DNA of 64,000 nt. Source: Streptomyces sp. NBC_00576. GTDB taxonomy: Bacteria > Actinomycetota > Actinomycetes > Streptomycetales > Streptomycetaceae. Location: NCBI RefSeq assembly GCF_036345175.1, contig NZ_CP107780.1, positions 6,200,001 through 6,264,000 of the forward strand, given 5' to 3'. The notes below the pieces were generated by a model. It saw only the letters and a list, made by a program, of their open reading frames with translations. It made no database searches and was not told the origin of the DNA. A program made the translations under genes and the position numbers. Shown in pieces: positions 17,601 through 26,578 of this stretch; positions within the stretch are counted from its first letter, which is position 1, and the number at the start of each line of letters is the position of its first letter.

Positions 17601-18668
17601 ATGGATCTGGGCACAGTCGCGGTGATCGGCGGGGGCGTCATCGGCTCCCTGGTGGCGAGGCAGATCGTTGACCAGCACCCGGACAGCACGGTGTTGCTCC
17701 TCGATCGGGACGCGGTCGGCTGCGGCGCCAGCAGGCGCTCGGCCGGACTGCACTTCCCGCGCGGTGCGAGCGAGCGGGTGCGTCGGATGTCGGGATACAG
17801 CCAGGAGTTCTACGAAAAGCTCAAGGCCGACCAGCCTGATGCGCCGATCTATGCGGTCGGTATGTCGGTGTTGTCGCAAGCCAGTCGGGGCGACCTGGAA
17901 GGGATCTACACCGAGCCGGTCCGTCGAAACGATTCTCCCGCCGCGCTGGATGCCTGCGGCGCCGAAGTCCGCCTACCAGCTGACATGTCGGTGTGGGACG
18001 TTCGGGGCGCGCAGTACGCCGATGTGCACCGCATGGTCCAGGCGGTGGTCACCGGCCTGCGGCCGCGGGTCGGTGTGCGTGAGGGAGTCCGTGTCACCGC
18101 CCTGGAGCCGGGCGGCCGCGGGGTGGGGATCTCGCTCAGCACGGGTGAGCGGTTGACCGTCGACCGGGTCGTGCTCGCGCCGGGGCCGTGGCTGGGTGCG
18201 CCCGCGTGGGCCGATCTGGTCGCGCCGATGGGAGCGCGAATCAAGAAGATCGTCGCCCTGCACATCGACCAGCCAGTGGCCGAGACCGACCGGGCGTTCG
18301 TCTTCCACGACGAGGACGCCTTCCTGCTTCCCCTGGCCTACCGGGGGCACTGGCTGTTCAGCTACACCTGCCGCGACTGGGACGTCGACCCCGACCAGGT
18401 GGGCGCCGATCTTGATGCGCGCGACGTGGAGCGGGCCCAGGAATGCCTGAGCCGCTACGCGCCCTCGCTCGCCCCGCGTTGTACGTCCGGGCGCGTGTTC
18501 TGCGACGCCTACAGCGTTTCCGGGCAACCGCTGGTGCGCCGGCTGGACCCGGATGGCCGCGTGGTGTTCGCGGGCGCGGCCAACGGATCCGGCTATCGCC
18601 TCGCCCCGGCCATCGCCGCTGAGGCCGTCCAATTGTTCGAGAAGAGCGTGAAAGGGAATGTGCGATGA
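17601..18668 (+). CDS. FAD-dependent DAO-type oxidoreductase releasing hydrazinoacetic acid (Spb39/Tri27-like)
   Basis: The 355-residue product starts at ATG 17601, one base after the hydroxylase stop. It has an N-terminal Rossmann motif AVIGGGVIGSLVARQ, GCGASRRSAGLHFPRG downstream, and a C-terminal FAD closure GRVVFAGAANGSGYRLAPA, as in D-amino-acid-oxidase/glycine-oxidase proteins. In the s56-p1 and triacsin pathways the equivalent enzyme oxidatively cleaves the N6-(carboxymethylamino)lysine adduct into hydrazinoacetic acid and 2-aminoadipate 6-semialdehyde. The gene order hydroxylase, DAO, hydrazine synthetase supports that job. The stop overlaps the next start (ATGA). Confidence 0.88.
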   Translation: MDLGTVAVIGGGVIGSLVARQIVDQHPDSTVLLLDRDAVGCGASRRSAGLHFPRGASERVRRMSGYSQEFYEKLKADQPDAPIYAVGMSVLSQASRGDLEGIYTEPVRRNDSPAALDACGAEVRLPADMSVWDVRGAQYADVHRMVQAVVTGLRPRVGVREGVRVTALEPGGRGVGISLSTGERLTVDRVVLAPGPWLGAPAWADLVAPMGARIKKIVALHIDQPVAETDRAFVFHDEDAFLLPLAYRGHWLFSYTCRDWDVDPDQVGADLDARDVERAQECLSRYAPSLAPRCTSGRVFCDAYSVSGQPLVRRLDPDGRVVFAGAANGSGYRLAPAIAAEAVQLFEKSVKGNVR

Positions 18669-20914
18669 GGATCGACACCTTCGACCCCGCGGCGCTCAGC
18701 GACGCCTTCGGTATCGACATGAGCACGATCGATCTCCTTGGCGTGATCGGCCTCGGGGCGAGCTGGGGCCGGGTGGCGCCCGGCACGCGTTCCGACGCGC
18801 ACCAGCATGACGAGATCGAGATGTTCGTCATCGTGTCGGGCAGCGGCGAGGTCGTGGTGGACGGCGCGCGGCATCCGGTCCAGCCGGGCACGGTCATCAA
18901 GTTCGACCCGTTCGAGACCCACGTCCTCGACAACACCGGTGATACCGATGTGGTTTTCGTGACCTGCTACTGGCGTGAGCCCCGGCACGCCGGGGAGGTG
19001 GCAGCGCGACCCGGTCGGCGGCGCTTCGCCGAGCGGCCGGTGTTCGTCTTCTCCACCCCGCCGACCCCCAACGGGGACCTGCACCTCGGACACCTGTCCG
19101 GCCCGTACCTCGGCGCGGACGCGTTCGTCCGGTTCCAGCGGATGAACGGAGTACGGGCCTGGCACCTGACGGGCAGCGATGACTACCAGAGCTATGTGGT
19201 CGCCCAGGCGGCGCAGGAGAAGAGCACGCCCGAGCAGGTCGCCGCACACTACGGCGCGGAGATCACCAGAACGCTCGAGCTGATGGACATCCGGCCCGAC
19301 CAGTTCACCGTGACCAGCACGGATCCCGGATACCGCGAGGGACTGCGCGACTTCTTCGCCGCGCTGGAGGCCTCGGGCAAGGTGGCCCGGCGTGAACTGC
19401 CCGCGCTGTTCGACAAGGAGACCGGCCAGTACCTCTACGAGGTCGACGTATCCGGCACCTGTCCTTCCTGCGAGGCCGCCACCAACGGCAACATCTGCGA
19501 GGAGTGCGGCGAGCCCAACAACGCGGCCGACCTCGTCGAGGCGCGCACCCGCCGCTCGGGCGCGGTGCGTACGGGCAGCGTGGAGCGGCTCGCCCTGCCG
19601 TTGCACGAGTTCCGCGAGGTCGTCACCGCGCATCACCGCCTCGGCCGGGTGCCCGCACGTCTGCGTGAACTGGCCGAGCGGGTCTTCACGCGGGAGACCT
19701 TCGAACTGCCGCTGAGCCACCCGGCGCAGTGGGGGGTGCCGCCGCGCGGCGTCGACGGCCAGGTGATCTGGGTGTGGCCGGAGATGTCGTACGGCTTCCT
19801 GCACGGAATCGCCGAGCTGGGGGCCCGGATCGGCGAGACGTGGCACCCGGACAAGCCGGAACAGAACTGGAAGATCGTCCACTTCTTCGGCTACGACAAC
19901 AGCTTCTACCATTCGATCCTCTACCCGGTGCTGTACCGGCTCGCGTTCCCGGACTGGGAGCCGGACATCGACTACCACGTCAACGAGTTCTACCTGCTGG
20001 ACAACCGCAAGTTCTCCACCAGTCGGCGGCACGCGGTGTGGGGGAAGGACATCCTTTCGCCGGAGACGGTGGACGCGGTGCGCTTCTACCTGTCCCGCAC
20101 CCGCTCGGAGGGAGAGCGCACCAACTTCGAGCGGGAGGCCTACACCGCGACCGTCCGCGAAGTGCTGATCCACAGGTGGCAGAGCTGGCTCGACGCCCTC
20201 GGCCGGCGACTGAACACGCGGTTCGCGGGAGTAATCCCGGACGCCGGAATCTGGACCCCCGAACACACCGCGTTCTATGCCCGGCTCGGCGGGCGCCTCG
20301 CGGCCGTGACCGCGCACCTCGGCCAGGACGGGTTCTCCTTACGGGCGGCCACCGCCGAGCTGGAAGGCATCGTCACCGACGCGCGCGCGTTCGCCGAGCG
20401 GGAGGAAGTGCTCGCCGGGGCGTCCGGGTGGCAGTCGGAGAACCGGACGGCGATGGCGCTGGAACTGGCGGCGGCCCGATTGCTGTCCAGGGTCGCCACA
20501 CCGGTCATGCCACGCTTCGCCGCTCGCCTCGCCGCCCTGCTGGGCGAGAGCGAGCCCAGCTGGCCGTCCACCGTGGACCTGGTGCCGGCCGGCACCAGGG
20601 TGGACCTGACCGGTCAGGTGTTCTTCGCCTCCGAGCCCTCGGCCTCCGAGCTCTCGGCCCCCGAACCGCAGGAAGCCGCGCCGGACCCGTTGCCGTGGCT
20701 CGCCGAACTTGTCCGGAGCACACTCGGGCTGCCGGCGGAGGCGGTCGTGGCGGACAGGACGCTGCGCGAGCTCGGCGCGTCCTCGTTGCAGGCGGTCGCG
20801 GTGCAGTACCAGATCCTGGAGCGGCTGGATCTCGACGTACCGATGTCGGAATTGCTCTCCGAGCGGAACGTCGCCGCACTGAGCCAGAAGCTGGCCGAGG
20901 CGGTGGCCCGGTGA
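18665..20914 (+). CDS. Hydrazine synthetase: cupin + MetRS-like + C-terminal carrier protein fusion
   Basis: The 749-residue product has three parts. (1) A cupin at residues 1-110 with metal ligands H46, H48, E50 or E52, and H86. (2) A class I, MetRS-like domain at about 118-640: HLGH near 138 (HIGH signature), a four-cysteine zinc knuckle at about 262-280 (C-x2-C and C-x2-C), and KFSTSR near 448 (KMSKS counterpart). (3) A phosphopantetheine carrier domain at about 675-749 with LGASSLQAV holding the attachment serine. Parts 1 and 2 match hydrazine synthetases (Spb40, Tri28, Apy9) that join N6-hydroxylysine and an amino acid through an N-N bond with ATP. The fused carrier is not part of the didomain form I know. 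Acidic linkers (SAPEPQEAAPD) precede the carrier. GTGA couples it to the NRPS. Confidence 0.92.
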   Translation: MRIDTFDPAALSDAFGIDMSTIDLLGVIGLGASWGRVAPGTRSDAHQHDEIEMFVIVSGSGEVVVDGARHPVQPGTVIKFDPFETHVLDNTGDTDVVFVTCYWREPRHAGEVAARPGRRRFAERPVFVFSTPPTPNGDLHLGHLSGPYLGADAFVRFQRMNGVRAWHLTGSDDYQSYVVAQAAQEKSTPEQVAAHYGAEITRTLELMDIRPDQFTVTSTDPGYREGLRDFFAALEASGKVARRELPALFDKETGQYLYEVDVSGTCPSCEAATNGNICEECGEPNNAADLVEARTRRSGAVRTGSVERLALPLHEFREVVTAHHRLGRVPARLRELAERVFTRETFELPLSHPAQWGVPPRGVDGQVIWVWPEMSYGFLHGIAELGARIGETWHPDKPEQNWKIVHFFGYDNSFYHSILYPVLYRLAFPDWEPDIDYHVNEFYLLDNRKFSTSRRHAVWGKDILSPETVDAVRFYLSRTRSEGERTNFEREAYTATVREVLIHRWQSWLDALGRRLNTRFAGVIPDAGIWTPEHTAFYARLGGRLAAVTAHLGQDGFSLRAATAELEGIVTDARAFAEREEVLAGASGWQSENRTAMALELAAARLLSRVATPVMPRFAARLAALLGESEPSWPSTVDLVPAGTRVDLTGQVFFASEPSASELSAPEPQEAAPDPLPWLAELVRSTLGLPAEAVVADRTLRELGASSLQAVAVQYQILERLDLDVPMSELLSERNVAALSQKLAEAVAR

Positions 20915-23900
20915 GCGGTTACCTGACGGTGTTGGAGGAGATCAGCGCCCGGGGCCTGAGCATCGTCGCCGCGGGAGAGGACCTGCGACTGCAGGGACCA
21001 CGCGAGCGCGTGGACGCCGAACTGGTCGGCCGGATCAAGGCGGTCAAGGCGGAGCTCATCGCCCACCTCACCCCGGATCCCGGGTTGGCGCTGACCCCGT
21101 TGCAGCAGGGCTACCTGGCCGGCCGGGACGAGGTGTTCGAGCTGGGCAACGTGGCCAGCTACGTCTACCACGAGATCGAAGGCCACTGGGACGTCGACCG
21201 GCTCCAGGCCGCGCTCAACGCCGTGGTCGCCCGGCACGATTGCCTGCGTCACCGGTTCACGCCGACGCAGACCCAGGTCCGGCAACCGCGGGTCGAGGTC
21301 CGGATCAACCAGGTCGACCTGCGTGACGACGACGGCACCGGCCTCGCCGGGCAACGCGAACGCTGGACCCATCGAATGCTGCCGACCGCCCAGGCGCCGC
21401 TGGTGGCGGCCGAGGTGTCGATCCTCGCCGAGGACCGGATGGTCCTCCACGTCGGTCATGACGGCCTGGTCATGGACGGGATCAGCATGTTCCTGTTCTT
21501 CCGCGACTGGTGGGCACGGTACGAGGGAGAACAACCGGCCGCCGAGGAGGCCGCGTTCGAGTCGTACGTGGCCAGTCTTCAGGTCGCCCGCACCCGCAAG
21601 CCCTACGCCCGGGCAAAGGCGTACTGGCTGGAGCGCCTCGACAGCGGCAGCCTGTGGGGGCATCCGGAGCTGCCGCTGGCGAAGAGCCCGTCCGAGATCA
21701 CCGCACCACGGTTCTCCCAGCGTGTCGTCCGGCTGCCGGCGCGGCGGTGGGCGGCGCTGAAGGAACACGCGGCCGCGGCCGGTGTCACCCCGTCCGGCCT
21801 GCTGTTCACCGCGTACGCCGAAACCCTCGCGTGCTGGGGCGCGGGCCCCCGCTTCACCCTGACCACCACGGTGGCCAACCGGCCGCCGATCCACCCGCGC
21901 ATCCTGGAGTCGATCGGGCAGTACAGCGACCCCATGCTCGTCTCGGTCGAGCTGGATCGTGGCGTGCCCTTCGCCGAGCGGGCCAAGGCGGTGCAGGAAC
22001 GGCTGCGGACCGACCTCGACAACCGGCACTTCTCCGGCATCGAGGTACTGCGCGAACTCGGCCTGCGCAGCGGCGGGCAGCCGCGCATGCCCTTCACCTT
22101 CAACAGCGCCATCGGCTATCCACTCGCGGACGTGGACGGCTCCGCCCTCGAACTGTTCGGGTCCGAGGTGCACACGGTCAGTCAGACACCGCAGACCTGG
22201 CTCAACGTGTTCGCCATGGAGCAGCATGGCGGGGTCGTCGTCCAACTCGACGGTGTCGACGAACTGTTCCCGGCCGGTCTGCTCGACGATCTGGCGGGGG
22301 GATACCAGCGTCTGCTCGACCTGCTCGCCGACGAGAGCGAATGGCACCACCACCGGTTCGACCTGCTGCCCGCCGACCAGCGAGAGCGCAGGCGTGCCGC
22401 CAACGACACCGACCGGCCACTACCGCAGGAACTGCTGCAGCAACCGTTCGTGGCCCGGACACGGCGCGCTCCGAGGGCGCCCGCGGTGATCACCTCGACC
22501 GGTGAGCTGAGCTATGCCGAGCTGTATCGGCGGGCTCTCGCCGCCGCGGGCCGGCTGCGCGCCAACGGGGCGGGCCGCGATGAGCTCGTAGGACTGGTCA
22601 TGACCCGTGGACCCGAGCAGATCGTCGGAATCATGGCCACGCTCCTGGCGGGTGCGGCCTACCTGCCGGTCGACTCCGACCTGCCCGCCCGGAGGCAGCG
22701 GGAACTGCTCGACGGCGGCGAGGTGCGGTGCGTGCTCACCAACTCCGGCTGGAGCGACCCGGACGGTCGGCGGACGGTGCTGGCGCTGGACTGCGGCACC
22801 GAACTCGAAGGCACCGGACCTGACGACTGGCCGGATCCCGGCCCGATCGCCGGGGCGCATCCCGACGATCTCGCGTATGTGCTGCCCACCTCGGGCACTA
22901 CCGGCACCCCGAGGGGTGTCATGGTCAGCCACCGCAGTGTGGCCAACGTCGTCGCGGACTGCACCCGCCGGTTCGATGTAGGTCCGGGCGACAGGCTGTT
23001 CGCGGTCAGCGCGTTCAGCTTCGATCTGTCCGTCTACGACGTGTTCGGCGCGCTGTCCGTCGGCGCCGCGATCGTGCTGCCCGACCACGACAGGGCCGCC
23101 GACCCGACGCACTGGCTCGAGATGTGCGCGCGGAGCGGGGTCACGGTGTGGAACTCGGTGCCGCAGATCGTGGCACTCCTGCACGAACAGGCACTCGCCG
23201 ATGGCCTCTCCCCGCTCGCCGACCTGCGGCTGGTGATGATGAGCGGCGACCGTGTCCCGCCGGAACTGCCATCGGCCCTGCGGGCGAGCCTGCCTGGGCT
23301 CGATGTGGTCTCGCTCGGCGGGCCGACCGAGACCACGGTCTGGAACATGGTCCATCCGGTCGGTCCCGACGAAGACGGCTCGCGGAGCATCCCGTACGGG
23401 CGGCCGAACGACAACAACAAGGCGTACGTGCTCGACGAGGACGGACTGGACCTGCCGGACTGGGTGACCGGCGAGATCCACGCCTCGGGGACCGGCCTGG
23501 CCCGGGGGTACTGGAAGGACGAGCGGACGACCGGTGAAAGGTTCGTCTTCGACCGACGACGGGGCGTACGGCTCTACCGGACCGGCGACCTCGGGCGCTA
23601 CCTGCCGTCCGGGGAGATCGACATCCTCGGCCGGTCGGACTTCCAGATCAAGGTCAACGGTTACCGGATCGAGGCGGGCGAGGTGGAGACACGGCTGGTC
23701 GCGCTGCCCGGGGTCCGGCAGGCAGCGGTGGTCCGCCGGCCGGGCAGCCGGGGCGACCGGCTGGTCGCACACCTGGTGCCGAGTGAACAGGAGCCGCAGA
23801 CAACGGAGTCGGACGGCGAGCGGCGGCGCTGGGAGGACGAGGTCCGTACCGCGCTGCGCGAACAACTGCCGGAGTACATGGTTCCGTCGGCCGTGGTGTG

Positions 23901-24231
23901 GCACGACAGCCTGCCGTTGACCGCCAACGGCAAGATCGACCGGTCCCGCCTCGCCGCGGACGACGTGCCCGAGGCCGAGACCGCGCTGTCCGGCGACGCC
24001 GTACCGGGGGAAGGCATCGAACGGGAGCTCGCCGAGCTGTGGGCGAGCGTGCTCAAACTGCCCGAAGTGGACGCCCTGACCCCGCTGACCGACATCGGCG
24101 CCGACTCGCTCGCCGCGGCACGCATCCTGGCCGGTGTGCGCAAGCGGTACAAGGTCACCATCCCGTTGTCGGAACTCGTCAGGGTGAACACCGTACGGGC
24201 CATGGCCGCCCGGATCGGCCAGGCGAAATGA
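20911..24231 (+). CDS. NRPS: TubC docking - Cy - A (cysteine code) - PCP
   Basis: The start is GTG 20911, overlapping the hydrazine synthetase stop; longer upstream readings are out-of-frame shadows of that gene. The 1106 residues read as follows. A TubC-type N-terminal docking domain (1-55) comes first. Then a heterocyclization domain (about 60-480) with the DxxxxDxxS signature in DGLVMDGIS near 184-192. The adenylation domain (about 490-1000) has LPTSGTTGTPRG, LGGPTETTVW, YRTGDLGRY and NGKID. The PCP (about 1030-1105) has IGADSLAA. The pocket residues, aligned by eye, give about DLYNMSLVW(K), one or two changes from the cysteine code DLYNLSLIWK. Cy plus Cys predicts a thiazoline. There is no thioesterase domain, so release must be in trans. 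Confidence 0.92.
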   Translation: MSGYLTVLEEISARGLSIVAAGEDLRLQGPRERVDAELVGRIKAVKAELIAHLTPDPGLALTPLQQGYLAGRDEVFELGNVASYVYHEIEGHWDVDRLQAALNAVVARHDCLRHRFTPTQTQVRQPRVEVRINQVDLRDDDGTGLAGQRERWTHRMLPTAQAPLVAAEVSILAEDRMVLHVGHDGLVMDGISMFLFFRDWWARYEGEQPAAEEAAFESYVASLQVARTRKPYARAKAYWLERLDSGSLWGHPELPLAKSPSEITAPRFSQRVVRLPARRWAALKEHAAAAGVTPSGLLFTAYAETLACWGAGPRFTLTTTVANRPPIHPRILESIGQYSDPMLVSVELDRGVPFAERAKAVQERLRTDLDNRHFSGIEVLRELGLRSGGQPRMPFTFNSAIGYPLADVDGSALELFGSEVHTVSQTPQTWLNVFAMEQHGGVVVQLDGVDELFPAGLLDDLAGGYQRLLDLLADESEWHHHRFDLLPADQRERRRAANDTDRPLPQELLQQPFVARTRRAPRAPAVITSTGELSYAELYRRALAAAGRLRANGAGRDELVGLVMTRGPEQIVGIMATLLAGAAYLPVDSDLPARRQRELLDGGEVRCVLTNSGWSDPDGRRTVLALDCGTELEGTGPDDWPDPGPIAGAHPDDLAYVLPTSGTTGTPRGVMVSHRSVANVVADCTRRFDVGPGDRLFAVSAFSFDLSVYDVFGALSVGAAIVLPDHDRAADPTHWLEMCARSGVTVWNSVPQIVALLHEQALADGLSPLADLRLVMMSGDRVPPELPSALRASLPGLDVVSLGGPTETTVWNMVHPVGPDEDGSRSIPYGRPNDNNKAYVLDEDGLDLPDWVTGEIHASGTGLARGYWKDERTTGERFVFDRRRGVRLYRTGDLGRYLPSGEIDILGRSDFQIKVNGYRIEAGEVETRLVALPGVRQAAVVRRPGSRGDRLVAHLVPSEQEPQTTESDGERRRWEDEVRTALREQLPEYMVPSAVVWHDSLPLTANGKIDRSRLAADDVPEAETALSGDAVPGEGIERELAELWASVLKLPEVDALTPLTDIGADSLAAARILAGVRKRYKVTIPLSELVRVNTVRAMAARIGQAK

Positions 24232-25730
24232 GCGTGATCAATCAGCTGGTCAGCGGTCCGCCGCGGCCGGGCAACCGCTTGTCCGTCGCCCGCCTCGGCA
24301 GGACCGAGTCATGGGACCTCACCGAGGTCTGGGAACTGTCGGGCCGGGTCGCCGGGTACCTGCTCGGCCTCGGCATACGGCCGGGCGACCGGATCGGCGT
24401 ACTCGCGGCGAACTCGCTGGAATGGGTGCTGCTCGATCTGGCCGCACTGCGGATCAAGGCGGTGACCGCGGGATTCGACCCCGGCAAGTTCGACGTGAGC
24501 GGCACCGAACTCGTCACCCGTTACGGCCTCGCGGTGCTGTTCACCGACCAGGACCCGACGGCCGACCGGGTCCGTCCTGTGGCCGCGGTGCGCGAACTTC
24601 CCCCGTCCGACGCGGACCTGCCGTCGGTGGTCTGGGAACACGGCGACGCACCCGCGCTGAAGTTCACCTCGGGCAGCAGCGGCCCGGCCAAGTCGCTGCT
24701 GGCGAGCGCGGGAAGCATCGACAGCTCGCTCGCCGCGGTGCAGGACATGTTCGCGCACGGCCCCGGTGACGACATCTTCGTATTCCTGCCGCTGTCCCTG
24801 CTTCAGCAACGGTACTGGGTGTATTCGGCGTTCGTGTTCGGTCACGACGTCACGATCAGCACCTACGAGGCCGCCTTCGCCACCCTGCGCACGACGCGGC
24901 CGACGGTGGTGATGGGCGTGCCCGGTTTCTACGAGACGACACGCGCCCACCTCGAGGCCACGGCCGCCCGCACCGGAGCCTCCCCGCCCGAGGTGGCGGT
25001 CGAGGTCTTCGGCGACCGGATCCGCTACCTGTGGACGGGCTCCGCACCGGCGAACCCGGCCACGTTGCGCTACTTCACCGAGGCCGGCCTGCCGATCTTC
25101 GAAGGCTATGGGCTCAACGAGACCTGCATCGTCGCCAAGAACCACCCCGGCGCGCACCGGCCCGGCAGCGTCGGCCGGGTCCTGCCGGGAAAGGAGGTGC
25201 TCATCGACTCGGACGGCGTGATCAACATCCGCGGCGAGCTGCCCGTGGCCACCCGCTACGAGCACGCGGAGCCGGGCGAGTCGGAAGCGATGTTCCGGCC
25301 CGGGGGGATCGTACGCACGGGTGACCTCGGCCATCTCGACGAAGACGGTTATCTGTTCGTGCGCGGTCGGGCCGACGACGTGATCGTGTTGGAGAACGGC
25401 AAGAAGATCATCGTGCGGCCCATCGAGGAACGTCTCAAGGCCTGTGCGGTGATCGAGGACTGTGTGGTGACCAATCCGTCGCAGCGGCAACTCGTCGCCA
25501 TCGTCTCGCCCACGGCGTCGCACCCCGTGGACACCGAGACGATCGCGGCGGCGCTGCGGCAGACCAATGCCGCCCTCGGCCATGACGAGCAGATCACCAA
25601 GGCAGTCCTGGCGGACCGGTTCACCGTCGAGAACGGGCTGCTCAGCTCCCAGTTCAAGCCCCGCCGCAAGCAGATCGAGGCACGCTACCGCGGCCTCGTC
25701 ATCGACCCCGAGGAGGGAATCCGTGCCTGA
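24228..25730 (+). CDS. Stand-alone AMP-dependent acyl ligase, probably loads the ACP
   Basis: The 500-residue ANL-superfamily enzyme overlaps the NRPS stop (ATGA). It has the P-loop-like LKFTSGSSGPAKSLL (about 143-157), EGYGLNET (about 293-300), RTGDLGHLDEDGYLFVRGR (about 364-382) and a C-terminal catalytic Lys region (SSQFKPRRKQIE). The very next gene is a free ACP overlapping by 8 bp. In the triacsin and s56-p1 clusters an AMP ligase next to an ACP and a GNAT gene activates the hydrazinoacetyl unit. I infer the same substrate here, but the pocket cannot be read with certainty. Confidence 0.88.
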   Translation: MSVINQLVSGPPRPGNRLSVARLGRTESWDLTEVWELSGRVAGYLLGLGIRPGDRIGVLAANSLEWVLLDLAALRIKAVTAGFDPGKFDVSGTELVTRYGLAVLFTDQDPTADRVRPVAAVRELPPSDADLPSVVWEHGDAPALKFTSGSSGPAKSLLASAGSIDSSLAAVQDMFAHGPGDDIFVFLPLSLLQQRYWVYSAFVFGHDVTISTYEAAFATLRTTRPTVVMGVPGFYETTRAHLEATAARTGASPPEVAVEVFGDRIRYLWTGSAPANPATLRYFTEAGLPIFEGYGLNETCIVAKNHPGAHRPGSVGRVLPGKEVLIDSDGVINIRGELPVATRYEHAEPGESEAMFRPGGIVRTGDLGHLDEDGYLFVRGRADDVIVLENGKKIIVRPIEERLKACAVIEDCVVTNPSQRQLVAIVSPTASHPVDTETIAAALRQTNAALGHDEQITKAVLADRFTVENGLLSSQFKPRRKQIEARYRGLVIDPEEGIRA

Positions 25731-25980
25731 CTCCATCGAGACAACGGCCCGCGTCGCGCTGAGCGAGGTGCTGCCGCAGGAACTGACGCCGCAGGCCATC
25801 GATCTTGACGCGGAACTCGACCACCTCGGCCTCACGTCACTGAACAAGGTGCTGTTCCTGACGTCGGTGTGTGACCGGACCCAGGTCGGCCTGCATCACT
25901 TCACCGAACACGACCTCGCCGCGATGCGCACCCTCGGGCAGGTCGTCGAGGCGCTGTCCTGTCACAAGGAGATGAGCTGA
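25723..25980 (+). CDS. Acyl carrier protein
   Basis: The 85-residue product starts at GTG 25723 inside the end of the ligase gene, with AGGAGGG upstream. The phosphopantetheine serine is in HLGLTSLNKVLFL near residue 39. It is the second carrier of the pathway besides the domain fused to the hydrazine synthetase. Tight coupling to the ligase suggests it carries the ligase product for the GNAT and dehydrogenase steps. Confidence 0.87.
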   Translation: MPDSIETTARVALSEVLPQELTPQAIDLDAELDHLGLTSLNKVLFLTSVCDRTQVGLHHFTEHDLAAMRTLGQVVEALSCHKEMS

Positions 25981-25981
25981 G

Positions 25982-26578
25982 ATGAACTGGTCCGAGCGCG
26001 CCGCGACCGTACTGGACAACGGCACTGTCCGCCTGCGGCCGATCACCGCCGGGGACCGGGAGCCGATCCGGTCGGTGGCGATGGATCCGGCCATCTGGCG
26101 CTACTTCGTGGCGCTGGTCAGTGACGAGGCATCCTTCGAGACCTTCTTCGACACGATGATCGCCGACCACGCCGCCGGCCGGCGGGTCGTCTTCCACATC
26201 ACCGACCTGGCGACCGGCCGCACCGCCGGGTCGATGAGCTACGGCAATCTGTCCGAACCGGACGGCCGGCTGGAGATCGGCTGGTCCTGGCTCGGTCAGG
26301 ACTTCCGCGGCACAGGCGTCAACCGTCATGCCAAGTTGCTGTTGCTGCAGAACGCCTTCGAACGACTGGGCGCCGAACGCGTCGAGTTCAAGACCGACCG
26401 GCGCAACGAACAGGCCCGCCGCGCCCTGCGCAACATCGGCGCGACCGAGGAGGGCATCCTGCGCAGCTTCAACCCGATGCCGGACGGTACCCGCCGCGAC
26501 GCCGTGTACTACAGCGTCCTGAGCGGCGAATGGCCCTCGGTGCGCGACCGGCTCACAGCAAAGGCGGAGGCGGGGTGA
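25982..26578 (+). CDS. GNAT-family N-acyltransferase
   Basis: The 198-residue product starts one base after the ACP stop. It has the RimJ/RimL-like layout: VRLRPITAGDREPI at the N-terminus, GSMSYGNLSEPDGRLEIGWSW in the middle, and the acyl-CoA loop and helix around FRGTGVNRHAKLLLLQ, then ERVEFKTDRRNEQARRALRNIGATEEG. In the triacsin and s56-p1 pathways a GNAT acylates hydrazinoacetic acid on nitrogen, and this gene sits in the same ligase-ACP-GNAT group. The stop overlaps the next start (GTGA). Confidence 0.85.
   Translation: MNWSERAATVLDNGTVRLRPITAGDREPIRSVAMDPAIWRYFVALVSDEASFETFFDTMIADHAAGRRVVFHITDLATGRTAGSMSYGNLSEPDGRLEIGWSWLGQDFRGTGVNRHAKLLLLQNAFERLGAERVEFKTDRRNEQARRALRNIGATEEGILRSFNPMPDGTRRDAVYYSVLSGEWPSVRDRLTAKAEAG

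Noticed and set aside
19729..20910. An N-terminal extension of the NRPS protein
   Set aside because: The frame is open upstream, but its product is an out-of-frame shadow of the hydrazine synthetase; the TubC domain begins exactly at GTG 20911.
18665..20914. A housekeeping methionyl-tRNA synthetase
   Set aside because: It is fused to an N-terminal cupin and C-terminal carrier protein, its KMSKS motif is altered, and it lies inside a biosynthetic operon.
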